Shown: positions 37,821 to 47,698, counted from the stretch's first letter. The stretch: DNA of 64,000 nt from Phytoamicus setariae (GCF_016722925.1 NZ_JAEQNC010000001.1:434001-498000), one strand, 5' to 3'. Notes: generated by a model from the sequence alone, not told the origin. A program made the numbers and translations.

Positions 37821-40733
37821 CTAGTTCCGCTTCATCAACGGGAAGCGTTCCTTCAGCATCCTGAGCACGGAATCGGCGCCGATCGGCGGCCCGAAATAGA
37901 AGCTCTGGCCGAACTGGCAGCCCATCTCGCCGAGCTTGATGGCGTCTTCCTCGCTTTCGATTCCTTCCGCCACCAGCGTCATTTCGAGCTCCGATGCCAT
38001 GGAAATGATCGAGCGCAGCAGCACGTCGCGCTTTTCGCTCTTGTCGCGCACCAGCGTCCTGTCGATCTTGATCGTATCGAAGGGGAAGCGGGTGATGTAG
38101 CCAAGGGACGAGAAACCGGCACCGAAATCATCGAGCGCCAGGCCGACTCCCAGCTCGCGCAATTTCTCCAGCACCAGCCGTGACTGTTCCGGATTTTCCA
38201 TGACGACCGTTTCGGTCAGCTCGAGCTTGATGCGCGAAGGCTCGGTGTCGGTGCGCGCCATCACCCGTCTGAAATCGTCGACAAGGCTGGAGTTGATCAG
38301 CTGCGCACTGGAGAGGTTGACCGAGACGAAGAACGGAACCTCGCCGGTTTGCGCGAGCCAGCCCGAAAGATCAGACGTGGCGCGCTCCAGTGCAAACAGG
38401 CCGAGATCGCTGATGAAACTGGAGCTTTCCGCGAGCGGGATGAATTCGCTGGCCGGGATGTTTCCCCGCTTTGGGTGGTCCCAGCGCATCAGAGCTTCGA
38501 AGCCGGCGATTTCGGCATCCTCCAGCCGCACGATCGGCTGGTAGACCATGGACAGTTCCTTGCGCTCAATGGCGCGGCGCAAATCGGATTCAAGTTGCAG
38601 GCGGTCGGAAACAGCCATGCGGAATGCCGGCTGGAATGGCTCGACCCGGTCACCGCCGGACTTCTTGGCGCGGTACATCGCCAGTTCGGCGTCATTCAGC
38701 ATGCCTTCGCCGGTGGTGGTCTGATCTGTCCACGAGACGATGCCGATCGAGGAGGTCAGGATGATCTCCTGGTTGGCGAAGTTGATGGGCATGGACACGG
38801 CTTTTGCCACGGCGTCGGCGAAATCGGCGATGCGGGCGGGATCGGTCTCCGACACCAGCACGATGCCGAACTCGTCACCGGAAAGCCTGCCGAGTGTATC
38901 CTGCGGCAGGAGCAGCCGCCTCAGCCGGCGTGTCAGCGCGATGAGGATATTGTCGCCGGCCGCGATGCCCAGCGAGTCGTTGACCTGTTTGTAGCGGTCG
39001 ATGTCGATCGTCAGCACGGTGGGGCGCATATTCTCGTCATGGGCGGCCAGTGACAACAGCGACTGCAGCCGGTCGAGGAAAAGCTGACGGTTCGGCAAGC
39101 CGGTGAGATTGTCGTTGAGTGCGTCGTTGAGCAGCCGGTCGATGATGTTTTTCTGTTCGGTCACGTCCTCGACGATGCCGACGCACCGGCTGATCTCGCC
39201 GTTTCCGGCCAACACCGGCCGTGCCCTGATCGAAAGCCAGTGATACTGGCCGTCTTCGGCGCGGAGGCGGAAATCGTGGCAGAGCCGGCCGCGTTTCTGC
39301 GCCAGCAGAATATCGAGCGTTGCGCGGAAGCGGTCGCGATCATCCGGATGCAAGCGTGGCAGCCAGTTGCGCGCCGGGCCATGCAGCGTCCCTGGAAGCG
39401 CGCCGAGGCGCTGGGCGATATCGGGAATGGTCGTCACCCGGTCGCGAGCGACGTCCCAGTCGAATATCGTGTCTCCCGAGCCGGTGAGCGCCAGTGACTG
39501 GCGTTCGAGATCGGAGAACAACCCCTGCTGGTAGGCGCCACCCGCGAATGCATGTTGCATCACGGTGAAAGCGATCAACAGCACGATCAGCACAAGTCCG
39601 AAAGCCAGTGCCGGCTGCACGATGTCGTTGTCAAGCTCGCCGGTCACCGCAAGCCATGCGCCGAACAGCCAGACCAGGATGACGATCCACGACGGAATCA
39701 GCAGGATCGCGCGGTCATAACGCCGGAAGCCGAGGAACACGATCAGCACCAACCCGACAATTGCGGTCAGCGCAAACGACAGCCGCGCGATGCCGGCCGC
39801 GATCGAGGGGTCGTAGATGGCGACCCCGAAAAGTGTGCCAAGGCCCAGCACCCAGGCCAGCGTCGCATAGGCGAGGTTCGCGTGCCATCGACTGAGGTTG
39901 AGGTAGGTGAAGAGGAAAATCACCAGTCCGGAGGCCAGCGCCACCTCCGCGCCAGCGCGCCAGACCCGTTCGTCCAGCGCATTGTTGCCGAACAATTGCT
40001 CGAGAAAACCGAAGTCGACACAGATATAGCCGAGCACTGCCCAGGCCAGTGCCGCCGTCGCCGGCAGCATGGATGTGCCCTTGATGACGAAAAGATTGGT
40101 GAGAAACACCGCCAGCAGGCCCGCGATGCCGAGCACGATACCACGGTAAAGGGTAAACGCGTTTACGGTATCCTTGTAAGCCTCCGGCTCCCAAAGGTAG
40201 AGCTGCGGCAGATTGGGCGAATTGATCTCGGCGACGAATGTGATGACCGCGCCGGGATTGAGCGTGATGGAGAAAATATCGGCATCATTGTTCTCGACCC
40301 TGTCGAGCGCAAAACCTTCGCTGGGCGTGATCGACTGGATGCGGTCGGAACCGAGGTCCGGCCAGAAGATGCTGGAGTTGACGAGACGATAGTGCGGCGC
40401 CACGATCAATCGTTCGAGCTGCTCGTCGGAGACGTTGGCGAGCGCAAAGACGGCCCAGTCGCCATTGTGATTCTTGGAACTGGCCCTGACTTCGATGCGG
40501 CGCACGATTCCGTCAGTGCCGGCGGCGGTCGAAACCTGGAATGCTTCGCCCTGGTTGGCATAGATCTCGGCAATTGCCGTAAGATCCAGTGCCTTGTCTT
40601 CTCGGGAGATTTTTACGGGTTCGATCGCATGGGCAAGCGATGGCAGAAGCAGGGCAGCCAGAAACAGCAATATGCGAACGCATACGCCAAGCGGGCCCAA
40701 GCCGGGGGCGTGCTCCTGATGTTGTGCTGTCAA
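37821..40733 (-). CDS. Membrane PAS-GGDEF-EAL c-di-GMP protein with degenerate GGDEF
   Basis: A 970-residue protein: signal peptide (to about AHA-IE), a periplasmic beta-rich domain (about 40-195), about seven membrane helices (about 200-400) in the 7TM-DISM arrangement, a PAS domain (about 420-530), GGDEF (about 545-705) and EAL (about 715-960). The GGDEF signature is changed to RLSGDEFGIVL; the EAL domain is intact (GFEALMRWDH, DDFGAGFSSL). A main role as phosphodiesterase is likely. The start is TTG 40733, overlapping the stop of the acetyltransferase gene (TTGA), and no ATG precedes the signal peptide. Confidence 0.9.
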   Translation of the reverse strand: MTAQHQEHAPGLGPLGVCVRILLFLAALLLPSLAHAIEPVKISREDKALDLTAIAEIYANQGEAFQVSTAAGTDGIVRRIEVRASSKNHNGDWAVFALANVSDEQLERLIVAPHYRLVNSSIFWPDLGSDRIQSITPSEGFALDRVENNDADIFSITLNPGAVITFVAEINSPNLPQLYLWEPEAYKDTVNAFTLYRGIVLGIAGLLAVFLTNLFVIKGTSMLPATAALAWAVLGYICVDFGFLEQLFGNNALDERVWRAGAEVALASGLVIFLFTYLNLSRWHANLAYATLAWVLGLGTLFGVAIYDPSIAAGIARLSFALTAIVGLVLIVFLGFRRYDRAILLIPSWIVILVWLFGAWLAVTGELDNDIVQPALAFGLVLIVLLIAFTVMQHAFAGGAYQQGLFSDLERQSLALTGSGDTIFDWDVARDRVTTIPDIAQRLGALPGTLHGPARNWLPRLHPDDRDRFRATLDILLAQKRGRLCHDFRLRAEDGQYHWLSIRARPVLAGNGEISRCVGIVEDVTEQKNIIDRLLNDALNDNLTGLPNRQLFLDRLQSLLSLAAHDENMRPTVLTIDIDRYKQVNDSLGIAAGDNILIALTRRLRRLLLPQDTLGRLSGDEFGIVLVSETDPARIADFADAVAKAVSMPINFANQEIILTSSIGIVSWTDQTTTGEGMLNDAELAMYRAKKSGGDRVEPFQPAFRMAVSDRLQLESDLRRAIERKELSMVYQPIVRLEDAEIAGFEALMRWDHPKRGNIPASEFIPLAESSSFISDLGLFALERATSDLSGWLAQTGEVPFFVSVNLSSAQLINSSLVDDFRRVMARTDTEPSRIKLELTETVVMENPEQSRLVLEKLRELGVGLALDDFGAGFSSLGYITRFPFDTIKIDRTLVRDKSEKRDVLLRSIISMASELEMTLVAEGIESEEDAIKLGEMGCQFGQSFYFGPPIGADSVLRMLKERFPLMKRN

Positions 40734-41341
40734 ATGCTTGAGGCCCCGTACTTGCTGTGCTTATTCGAGACGAGCGCATAGAGAAGATGATCGCGCCACT
40801 CGCCTCTTATCTTGAGATAGTCGTGCATGTATCCTTCGCGCCGAAATCCGGCTTTTTCAAGCAGGCGGATGGATCGTTCGTTCTCCGGAATACAGGCAGC
40901 TTCGATCCGGTGCAAGTTTAGCCGGTCAAAGATGTGGTGGACAGCAAGTTCGATCGCGGCCGTCATATGGCCTTTTCCCGCATGCCGCTCGCCCATCCAG
41001 TAGCCCACCATGCAGGATTGTGAAGCTCCACGCCTGATATGGCCGATGGTCAGGCCGCCGAGCAGCGTTTCCTGCTGGCGGGAATAGAGGAAGAGGGGCT
41101 GGGCGACCCCCGAGGCAAATTCCTGATTGCAACGGATGACACGCGAGCGGAACGAGCCTTCCGTCAAGGCGTCGGATTCCCAGGCCGGTTCCCATTTTTC
41201 GAGAAAGTTGCGACTCTCCGAGCGTAGCTTGTACCACTGCGGATAGTCGGAGTTGCGCGGCAGCCGGAAAAAATGGTCCGGACCCGAGATCTCTTCGACG
41301 GTCGCTTGCTTGGACAAGAAGCCGAAAACTGATCTTGCCAT
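40730..41341 (-). CDS. RimJ/RimL-type N-acetyltransferase
   Basis: A 203-residue GNAT protein similar to ribosomal-protein alanine acetyltransferases. The acetyl-CoA region reads GYWMGERHAGKGHMTAAIEL, followed by LHRIEAACIPENERSIRLLEKAGFR split over the last two core elements. Substrate unknown. Its stop overlaps the start of the GGDEF/EAL gene, so they are one transcript. It follows the M16 peptidase gene by 19 bases, giving a thrC-peptidase-acetyltransferase-EAL unit. Confidence 0.9.
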   Translation of the reverse strand: MARSVFGFLSKQATVEEISGPDHFFRLPRNSDYPQWYKLRSESRNFLEKWEPAWESDALTEGSFRSRVIRCNQEFASGVAQPLFLYSRQQETLLGGLTIGHIRRGASQSCMVGYWMGERHAGKGHMTAAIELAVHHIFDRLNLHRIEAACIPENERSIRLLEKAGFRREGYMHDYLKIRGEWRDHLLYALVSNKHSKYGASSI

Positions 41342-41360
41342 TCGCCAACCGCCGGAGGAG

Positions 41361-42662
41361 TTATTCTGCTGCCGTCTTGTGCGCGGTTGCCTGCGCAGCG
41401 CTCAGTGAAGACACGATATCACTGGTTGGTGCCAGCGCATCCACCGGACCGATTGCCGATAGCGTCGGCGTGGTATTGAAGAACAATCGTCCGGCGAGGT
41501 CAGTCAGCCGGTCAGTGGTGATATCGGACAGGCGCTGCATCAGCTCGTAGTTGGGAATCGGCCGGCCATAGAGCATCATCTGGCGGGCAAGCTGGCCCGC
41601 ACGCGCGGCCGGACTTTCCTGGCCCATCAGCAACTGCGCACGAATTTGCGCTCTCGCACGATCAATCTCTTCCTGCCGGATGGACATGGAGGACTTTTTC
41701 AGCTCGTCGACGATAACGGGGATGAGCTCGGGAAGGTTGTCACCACCTGTGGCGGCATGAATGCCGAAGACTCCGGTATCCGAAAAGCCCCAATGGAATG
41801 CATAGACGGAATAACAGAGGCCGCGGATTTCCCGGACTTCCTGGAACAGACGCGACGACATCCCGCCACCCAGCACATTTGCCAGGATCTGCGAACAATA
41901 GAAATCACGCGCATGGTAGGCCTTGCCTTCGAAGCCGAGCAGCACCTGTGCGTCCATGAGGTCGCGGGCTTCGCGGATGTCTCCGCCGGTATAGCGGGCC
42001 GGCTCCATGATCAGTGGCGATGACGCCGTGGTCGGGAGGTTCTCGAACCGCTTCTCGACCTCGCGGACGAAGTCCTCGTGGCGAACGGCGCCAGCCGCGA
42101 CCACGAACATCCGGTCGGTCACATAGTTTCGCGAGAGATAACGGCGGATTTCGTCGGGATTGAATGCCATCACCGATTCCGGCGTGCCAAGGATCGGCCG
42201 GCCAATCGTCTGAGCACGGAAAGCGGTCTCGGAAAACTTGTCGAAGACGATATCGTCAGGCGTATCGTTGGCTGCACCGATTTCCTGCAGGATGACACTT
42301 TTTTCGCGCTCAAGCTCGTCCACGTCGAAGGCCGAGTTCGTCAGGATGTCTGCGAGAATGTCGACTGCGAGCGGTACGTCGTCGCGCAACACGCGTGCAT
42401 AATAGGAGGTTGATTCCGTCGATGTGGCGGCATTGACTTCGCCGCCGACATTTTCGATCTCTTCCGCGATCTGCCGCGCGGTGCGCCGCCCGGTTCCCTT
42501 GAACGCCATGTGCTCGAGCAGGTGGGCAATCCCGTGCTCCCCCTCGGCCTCGTTGCGCGATCCGGATTTGATCCAGACACCGAGTGCGACACTGTCGAGA
42601 TTTCGCATCTCTTCCGTGACGACAGTCAGACCCGAGGGAAGCGTAGTGGACTTAACATTCAT
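41361..42662 (-). CDS. M16-family zinc peptidase (processing-peptidase-like)
   Basis: A 433-residue relative of the mitochondrial processing peptidase beta subunit. The inverted zinc motif HLLEH (in GIAHLLEHMAFKGTGRR) and the distal glutamate (LEREKSVILQEIG) are present, so it should be active. The second half, with the glycine-rich loop (NVLGGGMSSRLFQEVRE), is complete. No signal peptide. ATG 42662 gives MNVKST as in relatives; the frame is open 13 codons further. It follows thrC by 19 bases, a common pairing in alphaproteobacteria. Confidence 0.94.
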   Translation of the reverse strand: MNVKSTTLPSGLTVVTEEMRNLDSVALGVWIKSGSRNEAEGEHGIAHLLEHMAFKGTGRRTARQIAEEIENVGGEVNAATSTESTSYYARVLRDDVPLAVDILADILTNSAFDVDELEREKSVILQEIGAANDTPDDIVFDKFSETAFRAQTIGRPILGTPESVMAFNPDEIRRYLSRNYVTDRMFVVAAGAVRHEDFVREVEKRFENLPTTASSPLIMEPARYTGGDIREARDLMDAQVLLGFEGKAYHARDFYCSQILANVLGGGMSSRLFQEVREIRGLCYSVYAFHWGFSDTGVFGIHAATGGDNLPELIPVIVDELKKSSMSIRQEEIDRARAQIRAQLLMGQESPAARAGQLARQMMLYGRPIPNYELMQRLSDITTDRLTDLAGRLFFNTTPTLSAIGPVDALAPTSDIVSSLSAAQATAHKTAAE

Positions 42663-42681
42663 TTTAGTTATTGACGCCCGG

Positions 42682-44079
42682 TCAGCTCTTGATCCGGGCA
42701 TTTTGGGCGATGAAGGCTTCCACCGTCTTTATGTCCGCATCCAGCACCTCGAAGCGCTCCTCCCTTTGCATAAGACCAGTGAGCCACGATGGCAGCGCGG
42801 GAGCAATACCGCAAGCTGATTCTACAGCCAAGGGAAATTTTGCCGGGTGCGCGGTGGCCAAAGTCACCATCGGCGCCTTGGGCTTTTCCTGTTTGTTGGC
42901 GACGAACACGCCTATGGCGGAATGCGGGTCGAGCAGGTAACCCGTTTCGGCGAGCGTGTTCTTGATCGTCTTGGCGACCTGCGCTTCGCTGACGCGATCA
43001 GCCCTGAAATCCTTGGCGATGGCGGCAAGCGCCTTCTTCTCGATCTCGAAAGCACCCGATTGCTTGAGGCCATCCATCGCGGAGCGGACCTTGGCGGGAT
43101 CGCGGTCGTACACCTCGAACAGCAGCCGTTCGAAGTTCGAGGATATCTGGATGTCCATCGATGGCGAGGTCGTGGCCTTGACGCCCTTCATCTCGTAGCG
43201 GCCGGTCTTCAGCGTGCGGGCGAGAATGTCGTTCTCGTTGGTGGCGACCACCAGCCGCGAGATCGGCAGTCCCATCCGCTTGGCGGCATAGCCGGCGAAG
43301 ATGTCGCCGAAATTGCCGGTTGGCACCGTGAACGAAATCTTGCGGTCCGGCCCGCCGAGCGAAATCGCCGAGGTGAAATAATAGACGATCTGGGCCATGA
43401 TGCGCGCCCAGTTGATCGAATTGACCCCGGCGAGCTGCATCCGGTCGCGGAACTTGATGTCGTTGAACATCGCTTTGACGAGGTCCTGGCAATCGTCGAA
43501 CGTGCCGTTGACAGCAATGGCATGGACGTTCTTGTGCTCCGATGTCGTCATCTGGCGCTGCTGCACCGGCGAGACCTTGCCATGTGGAAACAGGATGAAG
43601 ATGTCGGTGCGGTCGCGGCCACCGAAGGCATCGATCGCGGCCCCGCCGGTGTCGCCGGATGTCGCGCCCACAATCGTTGCCCGCTGGTTGCGAACAGCCA
43701 GCGCGTGGTCCATCAGGCGGGCGAGCAACTGCATCGCGACGTCCTTGAAAGCCAGCGTCGTGCCGTGGAAGAGCTCGAGGATATAGGAGTTTGCCCCGGT
43801 CTGAACCAGCGGCGCTACGGCAGGATGCCTGAATGTGGCATAGGCCTCATCGATCATCCGCTTGAGTTCGTCGGCTTCGATTTCGCCGTTGACGAAAGGT
43901 GTCAGGACCGCAAATGCGATGTCCTGGTAGGTTTTGCCGCGCCAGGACCGGATTTCCTTTTTGGAGAACTGCGGCCATTCCCGGGGGATGTAAAGACCGC
44001 CATCCCGCGCCAGGCCTGTCAGGAGAACGTCCAGAAATCCGAGTTCCGGGGCTTCTCCCCGCGTCGATACGTACCGCAC
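42682..44079 (-). CDS. thrC: Threonine synthase
   Basis: PLP enzyme that converts O-phosphohomoserine to threonine. The 465-residue protein is the long bacterial form: N-terminal YVSTRGEAPELGFLDVLLTG, the PLP lysine in GTTLAFKDVAMQLLARL, the GATSGDTGGAAI phosphate loop and the VPTGNFGDIFAGYAAKRMG segment. GTG 44079 with GAGGTAGG upstream; the frame is open 24 codons further. It heads the operon with the M16 peptidase, acetyltransferase and EAL genes. thrB is in the separate ispH unit. Confidence 0.96.
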   Translation of the reverse strand: MRYVSTRGEAPELGFLDVLLTGLARDGGLYIPREWPQFSKKEIRSWRGKTYQDIAFAVLTPFVNGEIEADELKRMIDEAYATFRHPAVAPLVQTGANSYILELFHGTTLAFKDVAMQLLARLMDHALAVRNQRATIVGATSGDTGGAAIDAFGGRDRTDIFILFPHGKVSPVQQRQMTTSEHKNVHAIAVNGTFDDCQDLVKAMFNDIKFRDRMQLAGVNSINWARIMAQIVYYFTSAISLGGPDRKISFTVPTGNFGDIFAGYAAKRMGLPISRLVVATNENDILARTLKTGRYEMKGVKATTSPSMDIQISSNFERLLFEVYDRDPAKVRSAMDGLKQSGAFEIEKKALAAIAKDFRADRVSEAQVAKTIKNTLAETGYLLDPHSAIGVFVANKQEKPKAPMVTLATAHPAKFPLAVESACGIAPALPSWLTGLMQREERFEVLDADIKTVEAFIAQNARIKS

Positions 44080-44323
44080 TTGCCTACCTCTGTTGCTGTC
44101 GATTGCATGCGAAAACAAGCCTATCAGCGGGTTGCGCCGCCGATTGTCCATTTTGCGTCCGCTGCCGCCCGTAAAATGGCTGAATCTTTGCCCTGACCAA
44201 TCGATTTTTTATTTTGCGGCTGATATAGACCAACTCGCTGGGCCATGAAAAGGCCCGATTGCATGAGAAAACAACAGCTATATTCCGTGTTGGATTTATG
44301 AGTTAACAGGATGGGGCGACACA

Positions 44324-44899
44324 GTGTCCGGTAGAATTTTCCGACTTCTTGCTTCTCTTTCGATTGCTGCGTTCGTTGCTGGCTGCAGTTCCTCCGACAT
44401 GAGCAGCAGCTTCAATCTCGGCAAGAAAACGGACGAGACGGCCCCTTCCAGTTCGACCCCGGTCGTTGTCCAGGGGTCATGCCCGCAGATCTACCTGCGC
44501 GAGGGCACGGCGATCTATCGCCAATATGCCAAGGGAACGAAGAAGGACCCGAGCGGCATGGCCGATCCGGAAAAGCTGGAGTTTCAGGCGACGCTCGACG
44601 GCACCACTCGTCAGTGCTTTCAGACCGCTCAAGGACTGAAAGTGACCGCAGTTGTGCGCGTTCGCGTCGTGCTTGGCCCGGCCGGCAAGGCCGGGAGCTA
44701 TACGCTGCCGATCCGCGTCGCTGCCACCGATGGCGATCAGACGCTCTATTCCGAACTGACCAGGTTCCCGGTGACGGTGCCGGCGGGGCAGGGTAGCGGC
44801 CAGTTCATTTTCTCCAAGGACGACGTCGTGCTGCAAGGCGCGGGCGGCATGACGCGGCTGTTCGCCGGCATCGACGAAGGTCCGTACAATACGAAGTGA
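44324..44899 (+). CDS. Hypothetical lipoprotein
   Basis: A 191-residue protein with a lipoprotein signal: hydrophobic N-terminus and lipobox FVAGC (Cys21). A serine-rich linker follows, then a beta-rich domain (CPQIYLREGTAIYRQYAKG, VRVRVVLGPAGKAGSYTLP, YSELTRFPVTVPAG). It appears to be the conserved rhizobial lipoprotein of unknown function often found near thrC. GTG start with AGGATGGGG upstream. Divergent from thrC, with 244 bases of promoter region. Confidence 0.8.
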   Translation: MSGRIFRLLASLSIAAFVAGCSSSDMSSSFNLGKKTDETAPSSSTPVVVQGSCPQIYLREGTAIYRQYAKGTKKDPSGMADPEKLEFQATLDGTTRQCFQTAQGLKVTAVVRVRVVLGPAGKAGSYTLPIRVAATDGDQTLYSELTRFPVTVPAGQGSGQFIFSKDDVVLQGAGGMTRLFAGIDEGPYNTK

Positions 44900-44999
44900 G
44901 ATTGGCGAGGCTTGGAAACTTGCCCCGTCAGACGGCCCTTCTGACGACGTTCTTACCGTTGCGAAGACCATGTTAACTGGAAGCCAGTTCCTGCCACGA

Positions 45000-45153
45000 G
45001 TCATCCTCGGGCTTGACCCGAGGATCCACGATCACACGGGCCGCTTGCGTCATGGGCCCTCGGGTCAAGCCCGAGGATGACACCATTTGGAGTGATCGAA
45101 AGATCCCCTTCTTCTTCTCAGCGGAGAGAAGCTGGCCCAATGGCCGGATGGGA
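45000..45153. repeat. Cluster of two palindromic repeat types
   Basis: 45000-45029 and 45059-45081 are two inverted copies of the TCCTCGGG-N5-CCCGAGGA palindrome seen at 13.9-14.2 kb, only about 30 bases apart. 45106-45153 (CCCTTCTTCTTCTCAGCGGA, then GAGAAGCTGGCCCAATGGC) is a degraded unit of the other repeat family seen at 2.2, 19.3 and 58.8 kb. They lie between the convergent lipoprotein and HAD genes. No GIY-YIG remnant was seen here. Confidence 0.82.
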
Positions 45154-45181
45154 CATGGCGACAGGCTGAACTGGGACTTGT

Positions 45182-45871
45182 TTACGCCAGTTCCGTCCAG
45201 TTCTTCAGCGCTTCCACCATCTGCGGCAGTTCGATCATCCGCGAGATCACGGTTTCGGCGCCCGCATCGGTCAGTCGGTCGGCATGCGTCGGATAGGTGT
45301 GCGATCCGCCGGTAAAGCCGATCACGCGCATCCCCGCTGCACGCGCCGCATGCACGCCATGCACGGAATCCTCGATAACCAGGCAACGCGAAGGGTCGAC
45401 GCCGAACTGCTGGGCGCCATGCAGATAGATATCCGGCTTCGGCTTGGTGCGGTCTGGACCGAGATCCTTGGCGGAATAGATATGGCCCTCGAAATAGGGC
45501 TTGAGCCCCACCTTGGTCAGCATCATGTCCAACCGCTGCGACGACGAGTTCGAGCAGATGCAGCGCTGTTCGGTGATCCGGGCAAGGGCGGTGCGGACGC
45601 CGTCGATGATCTTTACCCGCCTTGCCAGTGTCTGGTCGAGGATCCTTTCGGACTTGTCGATCAGGCTGGCCGAAAGCGGCAGTTCCGATTCCTTCTCGAT
45701 CGCCAGCAGGATGTTTTTCCAGTCGAGACCGGCAAACCGCACGCACATGTCCTCGGCGGTGATCTCGAAGCCGGAGTCGCGCAGAAGTTTGGATTCCACC
45801 TCCGCCGCGATGATTTCGGAATCGACGAGCACGCCGTCGCAATCAAATAGGATGAGGTCGATGCCTGACAT
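45182..45871 (-). CDS. HAD-family phosphatase (YieH/phosphoglucomutase-like subclass)
   Basis: A 229-residue HAD hydrolase. Motif I is LILFDCDGVLVDSEI with both catalytic aspartates, motif II is the serine in RCICSNSSSQ, motif III the lysine in RTKPKPDIYLHGA and motif IV the acidic pair in CLVIEDSVHGVHAARAAGM. A four-helix cap lies between motif I and II, as in beta-phosphoglucomutase and YieH. Substrate unknown. It is divergent from the acyl-CoA synthetase gene (201 bases apart). Confidence 0.9.
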   Translation of the reverse strand: MSGIDLILFDCDGVLVDSEIIAAEVESKLLRDSGFEITAEDMCVRFAGLDWKNILLAIEKESELPLSASLIDKSERILDQTLARRVKIIDGVRTALARITEQRCICSNSSSQRLDMMLTKVGLKPYFEGHIYSAKDLGPDRTKPKPDIYLHGAQQFGVDPSRCLVIEDSVHGVHAARAAGMRVIGFTGGSHTYPTHADRLTDAGAETVISRMIELPQMVEALKNWTELA

Positions 45872-46072
45872 TGGGGATAGGTCTCTCGGTGTCGGGGGAG
45901 GATGTGTTCAGTGCCGCTGACTACACGATGGAGCCCTTTCAGGCAATGCCGGCCGGCGCATAGTAGCCATTCGCAAAGGGTGGCAGACCTCTCCAGGCGC
46001 ATCAGACCTTATGCCAACTTTCCAACCGGTCGCGTTTGACTTACACATATTGGCAAGGGGAGGAGCCCGACA

Positions 46073-47698
46073 ATGACGACAAGCATTTACGACAAAGACC
46101 TTGACCGCAATGCGGCCAATTTCCAGGCGCTGACGCCATTGACATTTCTGGAGCGCGCCGCCGATACATTCCCAGACCGGATTGCTATCATCCACGGCAA
46201 GACGCGCACGTCCTATCGCGACCTTCGCCTTCGATCCCGTCGGCTTGCATCGGCGCTGGCCAGTCGCGGAATTGGCAAGGGAGATACGGTCGCCGTCATG
46301 CTCGCCAATACCCCGGCGATGATCGAATGCCATTATGGCGTACCGCTGACCGGCGCAATCCTCAACACAATGAACACGCGGCTCGATGCCGCCACCATTG
46401 CTTTCATGATCGACCATGGCGAGGCGAAGGTGCTGATCACCGACCGGGAATTTTCGGCGACGATCCACGCCGCGCTGGAAATTTCCGTCCACAAGCCACT
46501 GGTGATCGACTACGACGATAAGGAATATCCGCAGTCGGGCGCTTTGCTCGGTGAGATCGACTACGAGGCATTTGTCGCAGCCGGTGACGAAAACCATCCG
46601 TATCGCGGCCCGGACGACGAATGGGATGCAATCTCGCTGAACTACACGTCCGGCACCACGTCCAATCCGAAGGGCGTGGTCTATCATCATCGTGGCGCGC
46701 ACCTGCTCGCTCTTGGCAATATCCTGACAAGCACGATGCCGGGGGCTGCGGTCTATCTCTGGACGTTGCCGATGTTCCACTGCAATGGCTGGTGCTTCCC
46801 ATGGTCGATCTCTGTAGTGGGCGGCACGCATGTCTGCCTCAGGCAGGTCCGCGCGGCGGCGATCTACGAGGCGATTGAGAAACATGGCGTGACCCACATG
46901 TGCGGCGCGCCGATCGTCATGTCGACCATCCTGAATGCCACCGAAACAGAAAAACGCCCGGTGGCAAAGCGCATCACCTTCATGACCGCGGCCGCACCGC
47001 CACCCGAGGCCGTGCTCGGGGCGATGAAAGAGGCCGGTTTCGAGGTCATTCATCTCTACGGGCTGACCGAAACCTATGGTCCCGCTGTCGTCAACGAATG
47101 GCAAGGCGACTGGGACGCTCTCGACGCATCCGATTGGGCCCGCAAGAAGGCACGGCAGGGCGTGCGTTATTCGACGCTGGAGCGGATCGATGTCATCGAT
47201 CCCGAAACGATGGAGCCGGTGCCGCGCGACGGTGAGACACTCGGCGAGGTCATGTTCTCCGGCAATGTGGTCATGAAGGGGTATCTCAAGAACCGTTCTG
47301 CCACCGAAGATGCCTTTGCCGGTGGCTGGTTCCATTCGGGCGATCTCGGCGTCATGCATCCCGATGGCTACATCCAGCTCAAGGATCGCTCGAAGGACAT
47401 CATCATCTCCGGCGGCGAAAACATTTCCTCGATCGAGGTCGAGGATGCACTCTACAAGCACCCTGCCGTCGCCAATGCAGCCGTGGTCGCTAGGCCGGAT
47501 CCGAAGTGGGGCGAAACACCCTGTGCCTTCATCGAGCTTCGCCCTGGCATGCAGGCGACCGAGGCGGAACTCGCAGAGTGGTGCCGCCAGCATCTTGCGC
47601 ACTTCAAGGTGCCTCGCCATTTCATCTTTTCGGAACTGCCGCGCACCTCGACCGGCAAGATCCAGAAATTCAAGCTGCGCGACCGGTTCAAGGATTAG
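46073..47698 (+). CDS. Acyl-CoA synthetase (AMP-binding, medium/short-chain type)
   Basis: Activates a carboxylic acid to its CoA thioester through an acyl-AMP. The 541-residue protein has the P-loop LNYTSGTTSNPKGVVYHH, the YGLTETYGP core, the hinge DRSKDIIISGGENIS and the catalytic lysine in RTSTGKIQKFKLR. It resembles medium-chain ligases and the methylmercaptopropionate ligase DmdB; which substrate is used here is open. GGGGAGGAG precedes the ATG. The enoyl-CoA hydratase gene follows after 4 bases, so they probably act in the same catabolic route. Confidence 0.92.
   Translation: MTTSIYDKDLDRNAANFQALTPLTFLERAADTFPDRIAIIHGKTRTSYRDLRLRSRRLASALASRGIGKGDTVAVMLANTPAMIECHYGVPLTGAILNTMNTRLDAATIAFMIDHGEAKVLITDREFSATIHAALEISVHKPLVIDYDDKEYPQSGALLGEIDYEAFVAAGDENHPYRGPDDEWDAISLNYTSGTTSNPKGVVYHHRGAHLLALGNILTSTMPGAAVYLWTLPMFHCNGWCFPWSISVVGGTHVCLRQVRAAAIYEAIEKHGVTHMCGAPIVMSTILNATETEKRPVAKRITFMTAAAPPPEAVLGAMKEAGFEVIHLYGLTETYGPAVVNEWQGDWDALDASDWARKKARQGVRYSTLERIDVIDPETMEPVPRDGETLGEVMFSGNVVMKGYLKNRSATEDAFAGGWFHSGDLGVMHPDGYIQLKDRSKDIIISGGENISSIEVEDALYKHPAVANAAVVARPDPKWGETPCAFIELRPGMQATEAELAEWCRQHLAHFKVPRHFIFSELPRTSTGKIQKFKLRDRFKD

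Noticed and set aside
42847-44196. 449-codon open frame on the plus strand opposite thrC
   Set aside because: No family resemblance, and thrC on the other strand is complete. High GC makes such shadow frames common.
45908-47620. 570-codon open frame on the minus strand opposite the acyl-CoA synthetase
   Set aside because: The synthetase has all AMP-binding motifs; the opposite frame shows no recognisable domain.
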